Source: a virus
Strand: one strand, 5' to 3'
Virus record (IMG/VR): IMGVR_UViG_3300045740_000123
Location: 1 to 64,000 of that record
DNA: 64,000 bases
The notes under the pieces were generated by a model that saw nothing but the letters and a program-made list of their open reading frames with translations, was not told where the DNA came from and made no database searches. Below are positions 46,796 to 55,145 of this stretch, in pieces. The number at the start of each line of letters is the position of its first letter. The first letter of the stretch is position 1. A program made the position numbers and the translations under genes.

Positions 46796-46826
46796 AGCTC
46801 AGCTTATCAATCAACTCAACTCAACC

Positions 46827-47597
46827 ATGAAACTTCTCAAGTTCTCCAAAGGCAATGGGAAGCTCAGCAACCGTCTGATCTTTAGCTTGCCTGCTGGCTA
46901 CTCATGCCCACACGCTGGTGTGTGCAAGACCTTTGCTGATCGCACCACTGGTGCCATCACTGACCTGCCTCAGTACACAGGTGTGACAGCTGAACGGGAC
47001 TTCCGTTGCTTTGCTGCCATGGCAGAGGTACGGCCTAACGTACGGGAAGCACGTTGGCACAATTGGGATCTGCTGCGTGAAACCATTCACATGAATGGGA
47101 ATCAAGCCATGTTGATCCGTGATCTGATCGACCTCTCACTCTTGATGCAGCCGCCGAAAGATCTGATCCGCATCCATGAGTCTGGTGACTTCTGGACTGA
47201 GAACTACATGAAGGCTTGGATGATGGTTGCTCAAGGCAGACCCGAGCAGAGGTTCTATGCCTACACCAAATCCCTTGGGATGTGGTACAACCTGCGTGAC
47301 ATGATCCCATCCAACTTCTATCTCACTGCATCGCACGGTGGTACGCTCGACTACTTGATGGACAAGTATCCTGAGGTATTCACCAGGGTTGCTCACGTTG
47401 TGTACACAGAAGAACAAGCCGCAGAGCTTGGTCTTGAGATTGACCATGACGACAGCCACTGCCTTGGCGACAAGCCCTTCGCACTGCTGGTCCATGGCTC
47501 CCAGAGGGCTGGCTCTGAGGCAAGCAAGGCCCTTGCTCAACGTAAGAAGGATGGTGGATTTGTGGGATACAACAAAGCAAAACAGAAGACAACTTGA
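46827..47597 (+). CDS. Gp88-like phage protein
   Basis: 256 aa. LIFSLPAGYSCPHAGVCKTF, later DLIRIHESGDFWTENYMKAW and FYAYTKSLGMWYNL match the 'gene product 88' family of phages (mycobacteriophages and others). Cys and His residues could bind metal. The biochemical role is unknown. Leader CAACTCAACTCAACC precedes the ATG. A strong terminator follows. Confidence 0.75.
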   Translation: MKLLKFSKGNGKLSNRLIFSLPAGYSCPHAGVCKTFADRTTGAITDLPQYTGVTAERDFRCFAAMAEVRPNVREARWHNWDLLRETIHMNGNQAMLIRDLIDLSLLMQPPKDLIRIHESGDFWTENYMKAWMMVAQGRPEQRFYAYTKSLGMWYNLRDMIPSNFYLTASHGGTLDYLMDKYPEVFTRVAHVVYTEEQAAELGLEIDHDDSHCLGDKPFALLVHGSQRAGSEASKALAQRKKDGGFVGYNKAKQKTT

Positions 47598-47610
47598 AGA
47601 ACCTTGACGG

Positions 47611-47652
47611 GAATGAAAGATCGGATAGCATCTGTCCGTCTTTCATTCTTTT
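47611..47652 (+). terminator. Intrinsic terminator
   Basis: GAATGAAAGA and TCTTTCATTC form a perfect 10-bp stem, with a CGGA/TCCG stem inside, followed by TTTT. Confidence 0.85.
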
Positions 47653-47880
47653 ATGTCTTACATCATTGCCACTTGGAAAAATGGCAGGCCATTTGCCATT
47701 ACTGCGGCAACCACTCAATTCGAATTAATTCCGTTAGATTCAGATGTAGCACTTAACAAGATCTTCTCTCATCCCTACAGGGCTGGAGCACAACAGATCT
47801 TGTCTTGGATTAATAAAAATGACACGGACCTTGCCACTGAACAACTCGAAGTTCGAGATGAAGCCCAGTTCCGTAAATGA
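47653..47880 (+). CDS. Small unknown protein before DNA polymerase
   Basis: 75 aa, beta/alpha (YIIATWKNGRPFAITAATTQ, then YRAGAQQILSWINKNDTDLA). It starts directly after the terminator and overlaps the polymerase start. Unknown function. Confidence 0.58.
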   Translation: MSYIIATWKNGRPFAITAATTQFELIPLDSDVALNKIFSHPYRAGAQQILSWINKNDTDLATEQLEVRDEAQFRK

Positions 47881-49684
47881 CAAGTGGTATGTCTTTGACA
47901 TTGAGACGGATGGACTTTATGACAAAGCTTCCAAAGTTCACTGCATTGTCCTCTATGAGGTCAACAGTAACAGCGTTTTGTCTTTTGGTCCTGACGGCAT
48001 TGACAATGCTCTTGAGTATCTGCGTAACGCTGATGTTCTTATTGGGCATAACATCTGCTTTTACGACATCCCAGTCTTAAAGAAATTATTCCCAGACTTT
48101 GAAACTAAAGCACGCATCATCGACACTCTCATTTGTTCACGTTTGATCTGGCCCAAGGAGGTTCTCTATGAGCTTGACATCGAACAATATCCGGAAGTTC
48201 CAAAGGCAAACCGTGGATCCCCATCACTTAAGGCATGGGGATGGCGATTGGCCAGTCATAAAATCGACTTCAAGGACTTCACGGAATACTCCCAGGAGAT
48301 GCTCGACTACTGCATCCAGGACGTGGCAGTTACCTTTAACCTATGGCAACTCATTGCTTCTCAAAACTATGCAGACTCCGCCCTTCTCTTGGAGCATGAC
48401 TTTGCTCTGGCGATTAACCGACAAATTAGATCAGGTGTTCCTTTCGATTTGGATGCTGCTCTTGATTTGGTGGATGGCCTCCGAGCAAAAGAAGCAGAAC
48501 TTGAAGCACACCTAAAACAAATCTTCCCACCAATCAAACATGAAACAACATTCATTCCAAAAGTAAATAATAAAAATCGTGGTTATGTCAAAGGAGAACC
48601 TTTCACTAAGGTCAGCTATGAAGAGTTCAATCCTGGATCTCGTCAGCAGATTGCTGATCGACTGCGCAAAAAGTACGGATGGACTCCAGAGAAAACAACT
48701 GAGAAAGGAAATCCAAGTATTGATGATGAAGTATTAGAACGGCTTCCGTATCCAGAAGCTAAGCCATTGGCAGAATATATGTTGATTAAGAAACGTCTTG
48801 GTCAAATTGCTGATGGTAACAATGCTTGGATCAAACTATTCAACAACGACACTGGTCGTGTACACGGCGACCTTATTACTAACGGTTGCATTACTGGGCG
48901 CTGTGCACACCGCAATCCAAACATGGGTCAGGTCCCAGCAGGTTACTCCCCTTATGGAAAAGAGTGCCGAAGTTTGTTCGTTCCTCCTGACGGGTGGGAT
49001 CTCATTGGCATTGACGCTAAAGCACTTGAGCTACGTTGCCTTGCTGGATATCTCGCCTACTGGGATGATGGTGAATACGCAAAGCTGGTAACAGATGAAT
49101 CAATTGATATCCATACCTACAACCAAAAACAATTTGGTGTAGAGACCAGGGACATCAGCAAGCGTTTGCTCTATGGCATGCTCTATGGATGCGGCTCTGT
49201 AAAAGCTGGATCAATCATTGATCCCAATCTTAAAGATGAAGATGAACTGCGCATTCTTGGTCGTGATGCCATCGATGGTTTTATGCGTGGGGTGCCTGCA
49301 CTAAAAGCACTCAAGATGGAAATCGATAAAACCATTGGCCTACGTGGTTATCTCATTGGTCTTGATCGTCGTCAGTTGTATTGTCGTTCTGCATTTAAAG
49401 GACTAAATGTATTACTGCAATCAGCGGGCGCTATCTTAATGAAGCAAGTTGTTATTAACATCCAGAACAACATCAAAACAAACCTTGGTTTGGAATACGA
49501 TCACGACTGGCAACAACTGTTGATGGTGCATGATGAAGTGCAGCTAGCTTGCAAACCTGAATACACCGAAGCCATCCGGGAGCAGGCCATGCTTGCTTTC
49601 CCGCAAGCACAGGAATTCTTTGGATTCCGTTGCAGTATTGAGGGGGATTCCAGGGTAGGATCCGACTGGTCGCAGACCCACTGA
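47858..49684 (+). CDS. DNA polymerase A family, T7-like, with 3'-5' exonuclease
   Basis: 608 aa from ATG at 47858; an in-frame ATG at 47819 would add 13 residues. Exonuclease motifs: YVFDIETDG, LIGHNICFYD, YCIQDVAVT. Polymerase motifs: A (LIGIDAKALELRCLAGY), B (RDISKRLLYGMLYG, with Tyr at the sugar-selector position), C (MVHDEVQL). T7-type replicase; processivity partner not identified. The next gene starts within its stop. Confidence 0.95.
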   Translation: MKPSSVNDKWYVFDIETDGLYDKASKVHCIVLYEVNSNSVLSFGPDGIDNALEYLRNADVLIGHNICFYDIPVLKKLFPDFETKARIIDTLICSRLIWPKEVLYELDIEQYPEVPKANRGSPSLKAWGWRLASHKIDFKDFTEYSQEMLDYCIQDVAVTFNLWQLIASQNYADSALLLEHDFALAINRQIRSGVPFDLDAALDLVDGLRAKEAELEAHLKQIFPPIKHETTFIPKVNNKNRGYVKGEPFTKVSYEEFNPGSRQQIADRLRKKYGWTPEKTTEKGNPSIDDEVLERLPYPEAKPLAEYMLIKKRLGQIADGNNAWIKLFNNDTGRVHGDLITNGCITGRCAHRNPNMGQVPAGYSPYGKECRSLFVPPDGWDLIGIDAKALELRCLAGYLAYWDDGEYAKLVTDESIDIHTYNQKQFGVETRDISKRLLYGMLYGCGSVKAGSIIDPNLKDEDELRILGRDAIDGFMRGVPALKALKMEIDKTIGLRGYLIGLDRRQLYCRSAFKGLNVLLQSAGAILMKQVVINIQNNIKTNLGLEYDHDWQQLLMVHDEVQLACKPEYTEAIREQAMLAFPQAQEFFGFRCSIEGDSRVGSDWSQTH

Positions 49685-49947
49685 TGGATTACCTTGACAT
49701 CACCAAAGTAGAGCAGTGTCCGGCCTGTGAAGTCAGCTGGATTCATTCCTATATTCCTCAAGAATCAATCGATAAAGGTTATTATTCACCTGATTCGAAA
49801 TTCTTTAGCCGTGTTATTGGTGTGGAGTATTTGGGCACTGACCGTGTTAATCATTATCAGTGTCCTGATTGTGGTAAATGTTGGAATCGAAAAGGTGAGA
49901 TGATTGAAGTTAAACATAAACCAGTTGATCTCTCGTCCTTGAGGTAA
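49684..49947 (+). CDS. Zinc-ribbon protein
   Basis: 87 aa. Two CxxC pairs (EQCPACEVSW and YQCPDCGKCWN) about 50 residues apart make a zinc ribbon. It overlaps the polymerase stop (tgATGg), so it is coupled to it and may be a replication accessory. No specific family was recognised. Confidence 0.6.
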   Translation: MDYLDITKVEQCPACEVSWIHSYIPQESIDKGYYSPDSKFFSRVIGVEYLGTDRVNHYQCPDCGKCWNRKGEMIEVKHKPVDLSSLR

Positions 49948-49963
49948 GACGTTAAACTGCCTC
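49934..49963 (+). promoter_or_regulatory. Leader RNA element B, copy 3
   Basis: CGTCCT, then stem GAGGTA/TGCCTC (one wobble) and loop AGACGTTAAAC. It overlaps the last codons of the zinc-ribbon gene and lies 21 nt before the SSB start. Confidence 0.7.
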
Positions 49964-49984
49964 TCACACAAACTGTTTGAATCC

Positions 49985-50797
49985 ATGAACCAAGTCTTTG
50001 TTTGCGCTGAAACTACTGAACAGCCCCGCGAGGTTTACACCTCAGCAACCTCAACTGCAATTCGATGCAATGTAATGTTGCCTCCTGTTGGCAACAAAGC
50101 AGCAACACCAATCGAACTTAACGTCTACGGCAAAAACTCTGAGCGTTTTGCACGTACACCTAAGGGTTCTCAGATTTACATCCATGGTGCAAAGCTTCGT
50201 TTTGATCTAGAGACCAGGACTTATTCGTTGCATGGTGGCATCATTGCTCCTGTTAACGAATCTTTCCCCATCTTTAATACAGTCATCCTCTCTGGACGCT
50301 GCGTTAAAGACATCAGTCAAGATGATTCGCGTGCCTTTAAGGCAACGGCTGATGGCCTGATGATCTGCAATCAAACCCTCTCCGTTAACACCGGACGTAA
50401 TCAAGCAGATCTCTTTAACTTCTACGCCATCAACTCAACAGATGACAAGTTAAACAATGCAGAACTGCTTGTTAACTTCACCCGTAAGGGCACTGGTCTG
50501 ACGATCCAAGGTCGTCTGGTTACAGATTCCTGGACGGATAAAGAAACCAAGGAACGTCGTATTGCAACCAAGATTCAATTGGTTTCGATGACGCTTGCTC
50601 CCAAGGTGGGAGATGGTGCTGCCAAAACGGTAACCAATCAGACAACCGTGACCTCTGATGACAAAGTAACCTCCCTCTGGGGTGGTCGCCGTGCAGAAGA
50701 AGCTGGTGACCCATGGACCCAGGCATCTGGTGGTGGTCTGCCTGATCTGCCAGGTCACTACGGTGCAGCACCAGATATGGAAGAGGTTCCATTCTGA
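49985..50797 (+). CDS. ssb: Single-stranded DNA-binding protein with two OB-type domains
   Basis: 270 aa. Two beta-rich SSB-like units: residues 1-95 (IRCNVMLPPVGNKAATPIEL) and about 96-205 (NTVILSGRCVKDISQ, DLFNFYAINSTDDKLNNAEL). A Gly/Pro linker leads to an acidic tip MEEVPF, the SSB partner-binding tail. It coats replication intermediates next to the polymerase. Preceded by element B3. Confidence 0.72.
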   Translation: MNQVFVCAETTEQPREVYTSATSTAIRCNVMLPPVGNKAATPIELNVYGKNSERFARTPKGSQIYIHGAKLRFDLETRTYSLHGGIIAPVNESFPIFNTVILSGRCVKDISQDDSRAFKATADGLMICNQTLSVNTGRNQADLFNFYAINSTDDKLNNAELLVNFTRKGTGLTIQGRLVTDSWTDKETKERRIATKIQLVSMTLAPKVGDGAAKTVTNQTTVTSDDKVTSLWGGRRAEEAGDPWTQASGGGLPDLPGHYGAAPDMEEVPF

Positions 50798-51039
50798 TGA
50801 CAACTCCAACTCACGATCAATTCACTCTGCTCTACGAAGATGAAGACACCAAGGTTCTTCATGAATTCAAAGGGGTCGTCGCTGACGATGTGATTCAACA
50901 CATGATTGATTTCCTCAAAGGGTGTGGGTACATGGAAGGCAGCATCTTTGAAACCATGAAGGAGCTGTCTGAGATGTACTTCGATTCATTAAGTACTCAG
51001 CAGTACGTGATGAAATGGGACAAGACTGAGGCAGAATGA
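50797..51039 (+). CDS. Small acidic protein
   Basis: 80 aa, acidic, helical (VADDVIQHMIDFLKGCGYME, then MKELSEMYFDSLS). Start overlaps the SSB stop by 1 nt (TGATG). Possibly a replication accessory by position. Not recognised. Confidence 0.58.
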   Translation: MTTPTHDQFTLLYEDEDTKVLHEFKGVVADDVIQHMIDFLKGCGYMEGSIFETMKELSEMYFDSLSTQQYVMKWDKTEAE

Positions 51040-51043
51040 GGCC

Positions 51044-51071
51044 ACGTCCTGGGATGACGTTAAACTCATCC
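51044..51071 (+). promoter_or_regulatory. Leader RNA element B, copy 4
   Basis: ACGTCCTG, then stem GGATGA/TCATCC with loop CGTTAAAC; the sequence GACGTTAAAC is kept while the stem is slightly shifted inward. It lies 21 nt before the start at 51093. Confidence 0.65.
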
Positions 51072-51092
51072 ACCTCTGACTACGAAACAACC

Positions 51093-52109
51093 ATGACTTC
51101 TTCCATGACCACCAAGAAAACTGCTGCGCTTGCAACCCGTGGACTCGACTCCTTCCGGATGTTTCAGTCCAAAGAATTTGTATCTGGTTACCAGAACCTC
51201 GTCACCATTCAACCCCTAAACAAATCAAAAGTACGCGGATGGTTCATCCGTAAATCTGATCTTGATACCTGCGGTTGGACTGCAACTGAAGATCAGTTTG
51301 CTAAAGGTTCTGTCATTTGGGATTACAAGCAAACCTTTGGCATGGCTCCCAATACTTCCGTTGAAGAAGGCCTTAACTTCACTGAGCCACGCATTCAAAT
51401 CCTGCTGCGTTCTCCTCTGATGGTTGAAGAAACCACAGGGATGCGTCAAACGATTGGTACCTTTGAACACCCAGAGGTCAAGGAATTATTTGATGCTGAC
51501 AAGATTGCAGCCGACCTTGCCAACAGCAAGGGCGAGATGTACAAGCGTAAGTACAGCGTGCGCACTAAGTACCTCATCTACATCGTGACTGAGGACAACA
51601 AGCGTGCCCATAAGATCCCGATGGTCCTTACCCTCAAAGGTCTGAACGGCACTGATGTGTCCGATAAAGTCAAGATGTACGAGAAGGAAATGTCCAAGTG
51701 CCTGAGCAAGGCTCTGGATTCCGAAGTGCCCCTTGCCTTCAATGAAAAGTTCTACGCCACTACCGTATTTGCTCCGGTACTTGCCAATGAAATGCGTGGA
51801 GCCAACAACGTTGAGATCTGCGCAATTGAATCTTTTGACATCCCTGATTACAGCGACCAAGATGCCGCCATCGAATCGCTGAGCCGCATGTCGATTCCTG
51901 ATGAAGATCGCGAATCAACCTGGAAGTTTCAGGAAATGTTTGGTGATTACATCAACCAGCATGCACGGCAGGATGCAGAGAAACTTGGCGGTGCTTATGG
52001 CATCAAGCAAGGCGTGGAGATCCTGCCCGTCTCCCGCACCACCGATGCAGTCGATGTGAAAGCACTGCCTGCTCGTGATCCCCTCACCGGAGAGGACGAT
52101 TCACTTTGA
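51093..52109 (+). CDS. DUF5895-like protein
   Basis: 338 aa from ATG at 51093; an in-frame ATG at 51036 would put element B4 in the coding region. Segments YQNLVTIQPLNKSKVRGWFI, PRIQILLRSPLMVEETTG and KIPMVLTLKGLNGTD match a family seen in cyanobacteria and cyanophages that I recall as DUF5895. The function is unknown, but replication or recombination is plausible beside SSB and polymerase. Confidence 0.6.
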   Translation: MTSSMTTKKTAALATRGLDSFRMFQSKEFVSGYQNLVTIQPLNKSKVRGWFIRKSDLDTCGWTATEDQFAKGSVIWDYKQTFGMAPNTSVEEGLNFTEPRIQILLRSPLMVEETTGMRQTIGTFEHPEVKELFDADKIAADLANSKGEMYKRKYSVRTKYLIYIVTEDNKRAHKIPMVLTLKGLNGTDVSDKVKMYEKEMSKCLSKALDSEVPLAFNEKFYATTVFAPVLANEMRGANNVEICAIESFDIPDYSDQDAAIESLSRMSIPDEDRESTWKFQEMFGDYINQHARQDAEKLGGAYGIKQGVEILPVSRTTDAVDVKALPARDPLTGEDDSL

Positions 52110-52361
52110 TGTAATGTCGGGGTTTCCCAAGTCGTTTTGTTCAACAGCTACGTTGTTGAAGATAAACATATCTTGGACTAAACCCCGTATTACGCCTTGA
52201 CGTTGAGTGGCAATCCTCGCCAAGAGGGTTGCCATTTCTCGTAACGTACTAACCGAATCACATTCTTGAATGGAACGTTTGATTTTTTCTTCCCAAAACT
52301 TATCATCAAGACTCGGTTCTATTTGAAATCTAGTTAAAGGTACGTATTTAATTTCGTCCAT
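52101..52361 (-). CDS. Unknown conserved small protein on the opposite strand
   Basis: 86 aa. MDEIKYVPLTRFQIEPSLDD, then STLREMATLLARIATQRQGV. I recall similar sequences in cyanobacterial and cyanophage genomes, without function. It is convergent with and overlaps 51093-52109 by 9 nt. Confidence 0.6.
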   Translation of the reverse strand: MDEIKYVPLTRFQIEPSLDDKFWEEKIKRSIQECDSVSTLREMATLLARIATQRQGVIRGLVQDMFIFNNVAVEQNDLGNPDITSK

Positions 52362-52442
52362 TTTGTATTAAATTGTTACGCTTATTCTAATGCCTCAGTA
52401 AAAACCATTTCCAAACTTTACAAAGTATCAAGATTTACAGTC

Positions 52443-52655
52443 ATGGACAACCCTGAAAAAGCTGCAGTTAAAGAAGGACTAACTACAGCTGTTATCGGCA
52501 GTGTTGCTGCCACACTCCTTGCTAATCCTGTTTGCTGGGCTGCTGTTATCTATGGAACGTATCGGATGGGTAAGGCAGCTTACCGGCGGGCCAAGATCAA
52601 TGCTAAGATCAAGGCGAACAAAGCGCTGGAGGACACGTCCTTCTGGCACGTTTGA
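52443..52655 (+). CDS. Small membrane protein
   Basis: 70 aa. A hydrophobic Ala/Val stretch (LTTAVIGSVAATLLANPVCW) and a basic Arg/Lys-rich C-terminal helix (KAAYRRAKINAKIKANKALE). One or two membrane segments. The function is unknown. Confidence 0.58.
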   Translation: MDNPEKAAVKEGLTTAVIGSVAATLLANPVCWAAVIYGTYRMGKAAYRRAKINAKIKANKALEDTSFWHV

Positions 52656-52685
52656 TTCCCACTCAACTCAATCCAACTCAAACCA

Positions 52686-53630
52686 ATGTCCGTCCAACAT
52701 CAGACTGAACTCAACTCGGCGCAAGCTCTTATTTATTCTCGCTCCAACATCCGGCGGGCGTATCCGGAATTTGATGACACCTCAATCGCTGGCATTTATC
52801 TGCGAGGCGATCATTGTCTTGTGGTGCGTCATGATGGCACTGAGCAAATCTACGACCGGTCACTAATCAAGACCGCGTTTCAGTCTTACACAAACCGTCT
52901 CAAAGATTTCTTTTCTTACCTTGGTCCCAATTACCGTGGCCCTAGTGTATGGCATAACAATGCTTACATTCTTTTTAAGGGCTGGAACTACTCGCACGCA
53001 CTCGGACACCTGACTTCCAATGCCAAGCTTCAGGCGCACTGGGCAGATAAATTCATACATGTATCAGACCCCGAAAAGATCAAAGTGCTCCTTCAGTCTG
53101 ACCAAACGGACTTGGGCCATTTGGTGGCGCCTGACGGACTTCGGCTTCCGAATCGGCCACTTGATATGGACGGTGAATTGGATGATGTGCAAGAACAACA
53201 GTCCTCGTTTGGTGAACCTAGTTGTTCATGTGGGTCCTTTCAACGCCAGCTTTCAAATCTATCTGCTTTCCAAGAAGAGATCCAAGGCTTTAAACCATGG
53301 TGCATCCACCTGACGTGGTTTAACAAATACAGGGAACTGCTGTGCAAGCGCACAGATGTACGGAATGCGAGTCCCAGCGGCACACCAGATAAGTGTGTTG
53401 CCTGGTGGTATGCACCGCCCGCTGATCACATCAGTGATGGACGCTTTGTTCTGCTCCATACCAAGTCCGGTGCTCAAGCTCCCCTCTCCCACTGGCGTAC
53501 CTACAAACCACAAGAGGTGTTCACACAACACCATGCCTGGGATCTTTTCTTCAATATGATGGAGGCTGGTTACACACCATTCCCTGGTGTCTCATTGCCA
53601 CAACTCAAAGCTGCTGTTAAAAAGCAATGA
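52686..53630 (+). CDS. SWIM zinc-finger protein
   Basis: 314 aa. SCSCGSF followed 25 residues later by WCIHLTW gives the CxC..CxH SWIM zinc-binding motif at about residues 180-210, as found in DNA-binding and transposase-related proteins. Other segments (WHNNAYILFKGWNYSHALGH) are unassigned. Leader with three CAACTCA units. A second SWIM-like pattern is in the virion protein at 6543. Confidence 0.65.
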   Translation: MSVQHQTELNSAQALIYSRSNIRRAYPEFDDTSIAGIYLRGDHCLVVRHDGTEQIYDRSLIKTAFQSYTNRLKDFFSYLGPNYRGPSVWHNNAYILFKGWNYSHALGHLTSNAKLQAHWADKFIHVSDPEKIKVLLQSDQTDLGHLVAPDGLRLPNRPLDMDGELDDVQEQQSSFGEPSCSCGSFQRQLSNLSAFQEEIQGFKPWCIHLTWFNKYRELLCKRTDVRNASPSGTPDKCVAWWYAPPADHISDGRFVLLHTKSGAQAPLSHWRTYKPQEVFTQHHAWDLFFNMMEAGYTPFPGVSLPQLKAAVKKQ

Positions 53631-53857
53631 CGGACGAAGAGTTGTACGAGCATGCACTATCACTTGCTATGAAAGTATCCGAGCAACCCATGATGTTGTC
53701 CAACGGCAAATACTCTTTGCACCTTGAGGTTGATGAAGACACCTACTGGGGTCTGATTAAACTTGGCGCAGAGATCAGGACTGATTGTGAAACCTATGCA
53801 GAAAACATCCTCATTGGGCATGTCGAATCCGGACTCGATCGACAAGCTACAGATTGA
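53627..53857 (+). CDS. Small unknown protein
   Basis: 76 aa, acidic, helix (EELYEHALSLAMKVSEQPMM) plus strand (YSLHLEVDEDTYWGLIKLG). ATGA overlap with the SWIM gene. Unknown. Confidence 0.56.
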   Translation: MTDEELYEHALSLAMKVSEQPMMLSNGKYSLHLEVDEDTYWGLIKLGAEIRTDCETYAENILIGHVESGLDRQATD

Positions 53858-54008
53858 ATGCATTGATGAAGAGGATGGTTCCGCAACCATCCGTATTGAT
53901 TGGGATGAAACAGATCCTGATCTCCAATGGTGGACCGACTTGGGTCCAGAAGGACAAGAAACGTTTATGATTGATGCGCTAACAAACGCACTCGATTCTT
54001 ACTCTTAG
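53820..54008 (+). CDS. Small acidic protein
   Basis: 62 aa from ATG at 53820. Very acidic with beta pattern (LQIECIDEEDGSATIRIDWD). Overlaps its neighbour by 38 nt and lies 3 nt before the oxygenase gene. Phage proteins of this IRIDWDE type are common and unassigned. Confidence 0.55.
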   Translation: MSNPDSIDKLQIECIDEEDGSATIRIDWDETDPDLQWWTDLGPEGQETFMIDALTNALDSYS

Positions 54009-54011
54009 GTT

Positions 54012-54647
54012 ATGGCCTTCCAAAGCGTCTGGTATGAGACTGAACTTCCTTCTGAAGTCATCAGGCTTGTTGAATCTGTACTCGAAGAAAAGTATGACGA
54101 AGATCTAATCAACTCTGTTGTTGGTGAAGGGGGCGGCGGTGTCATTAATGAAAAGGTTCGCAAAGCAAAAAATGCTTGGCTTCCTGCCAGCCATTGGGTT
54201 GCAGGTTTTGTTATGCATTATGTCAACTTAGCTAACCTCCAAAACTTCCGTTATGACATCATTGGTCTGGATGGTCAATCTGCTCAGTACACCGTCTATG
54301 ACAAAGGTGAGTTCTACAACTGGCATGTAGATCAAGGCATCTCATCTTTCTATAAACCTGAACATAACAATGGTCATGGTTTTAGTGAAGAAGTTATTAA
54401 GGATGACATCATCCCCAAAGGTGAGCTGGTCCGTAAACTTTCGTTCTCTCTTCAGTTATCTGATGAAGATGAGTACAAAGGTGGTGATCTACAAATCATG
54501 GATGAAGGTGAATCAATGTATGACGTTCCCAAAAAGAAGGGACTTCTGGTTTGCTTTGACTCCAGGGCTCGTCACCGCGTTACAAAAGTAACGTCTGGTC
54601 GCCGTAAATCCTTGGTAGGCTGGGTCGTTGGACCTCGTTGGCGTTGA
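54012..54647 (+). CDS. 2-oxoglutarate/Fe(II)-dependent oxygenase (prolyl-hydroxylase-like)
   Basis: 211 aa. The iron triad is visible: His and Asp in YNWHVDQG, the distal His in SRARHRVTKV, and the 2OG-binding Arg in SGRRKSLVGWVVGP. The fold matches PKHD-type hydroxylases common in cyanophages. The substrate is unknown: a protein or a nucleobase is possible. No signal peptide, so it acts in the cytosol. Confidence 0.88.
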   Translation: MAFQSVWYETELPSEVIRLVESVLEEKYDEDLINSVVGEGGGGVINEKVRKAKNAWLPASHWVAGFVMHYVNLANLQNFRYDIIGLDGQSAQYTVYDKGEFYNWHVDQGISSFYKPEHNNGHGFSEEVIKDDIIPKGELVRKLSFSLQLSDEDEYKGGDLQIMDEGESMYDVPKKKGLLVCFDSRARHRVTKVTSGRRKSLVGWVVGPRWR

Positions 54648-54661
54648 CCTTTCTTCGAATC

Positions 54662-55057
54662 ATGGCATTTGATACCTACGGACTTAGTACTGAACAGTAC
54701 GTAAAGTTCTTCAAAGACAACGTCAGGCTTTCTGCCAGGCTTTATCTGGATACTTGCAACATCCTTTCTGCTGAAGGTGCTGGCAATGTTGATTTCAAAA
54801 CAGTTCTTGATATGTATCAAGAAGCTGTCTATGCCGCTAACGATGACTGTCGCAAGTACCAAAAGATCAACAACCCTGAAGCCATCAAGGACAATGACAT
54901 CTTTGGCTTGACCCCTTCCAGGGAAGAGCTGATGGAGGAAATCAAGTCTGTTAACGCCAAGGTCGAAGCCTTGACTGACTACATTGCTGAGTTGGTCAAG
55001 GTCACAGCCAATGGTCTCAACGGCTTGGCCGAAACCTTTGATGAGGCACTGACTTGA
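54662..55057 (+). CDS. Unknown helical protein
   Basis: 131 aa from ATG at 54662. Almost entirely helical: YVKFFKDNVRLSARLYLDTC, LMEEIKSVNAKVEALTDYIA, the last a coiled coil. Unknown. Followed by the TTGACA repeat and element B5. Confidence 0.58.
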   Translation: MAFDTYGLSTEQYVKFFKDNVRLSARLYLDTCNILSAEGAGNVDFKTVLDMYQEAVYAANDDCRKYQKINNPEAIKDNDIFGLTPSREELMEEIKSVNAKVEALTDYIAELVKVTANGLNGLAETFDEALT

Positions 55058-55072
55058 CAGGCCTGGTAGACT
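55054..55072 (+). repeat. Repeated 19-nt element TTGACA..CCTGGTAGACT, copy 2
   Basis: Same as 35179-35197, except for the two variable bases. It overlaps the stop of the preceding gene (TTGACA contains the TGA) and is followed by a CCCAC/GTGGG hairpin and element B5. Confidence 0.4.
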
Positions 55073-55093
55073 GACGGTTCCCACCGGGAGTGG

Positions 55094-55121
55094 GCGTCCT
55101 GGTCATGACGTAAAACTGACC
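55094..55121 (+). promoter_or_regulatory. Leader RNA element B, copy 5
   Basis: GCGTCCT, then stem GGTCA/TGACC and loop TGACGTAAAAC (one change in the constant loop). It lies 25 nt before the start at 55146. Confidence 0.68.
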
Positions 55122-55145
55122 ACACCTTCTAATCAAATTCAACTC

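Noticed and set aside
46602-46796. 64-aa open frame before the Gp88-like gene
   Set aside because: It crosses a series of perfect hairpins, has no leader motif or ribosome site and no protein features. Treated as structured RNA instead, with low confidence.
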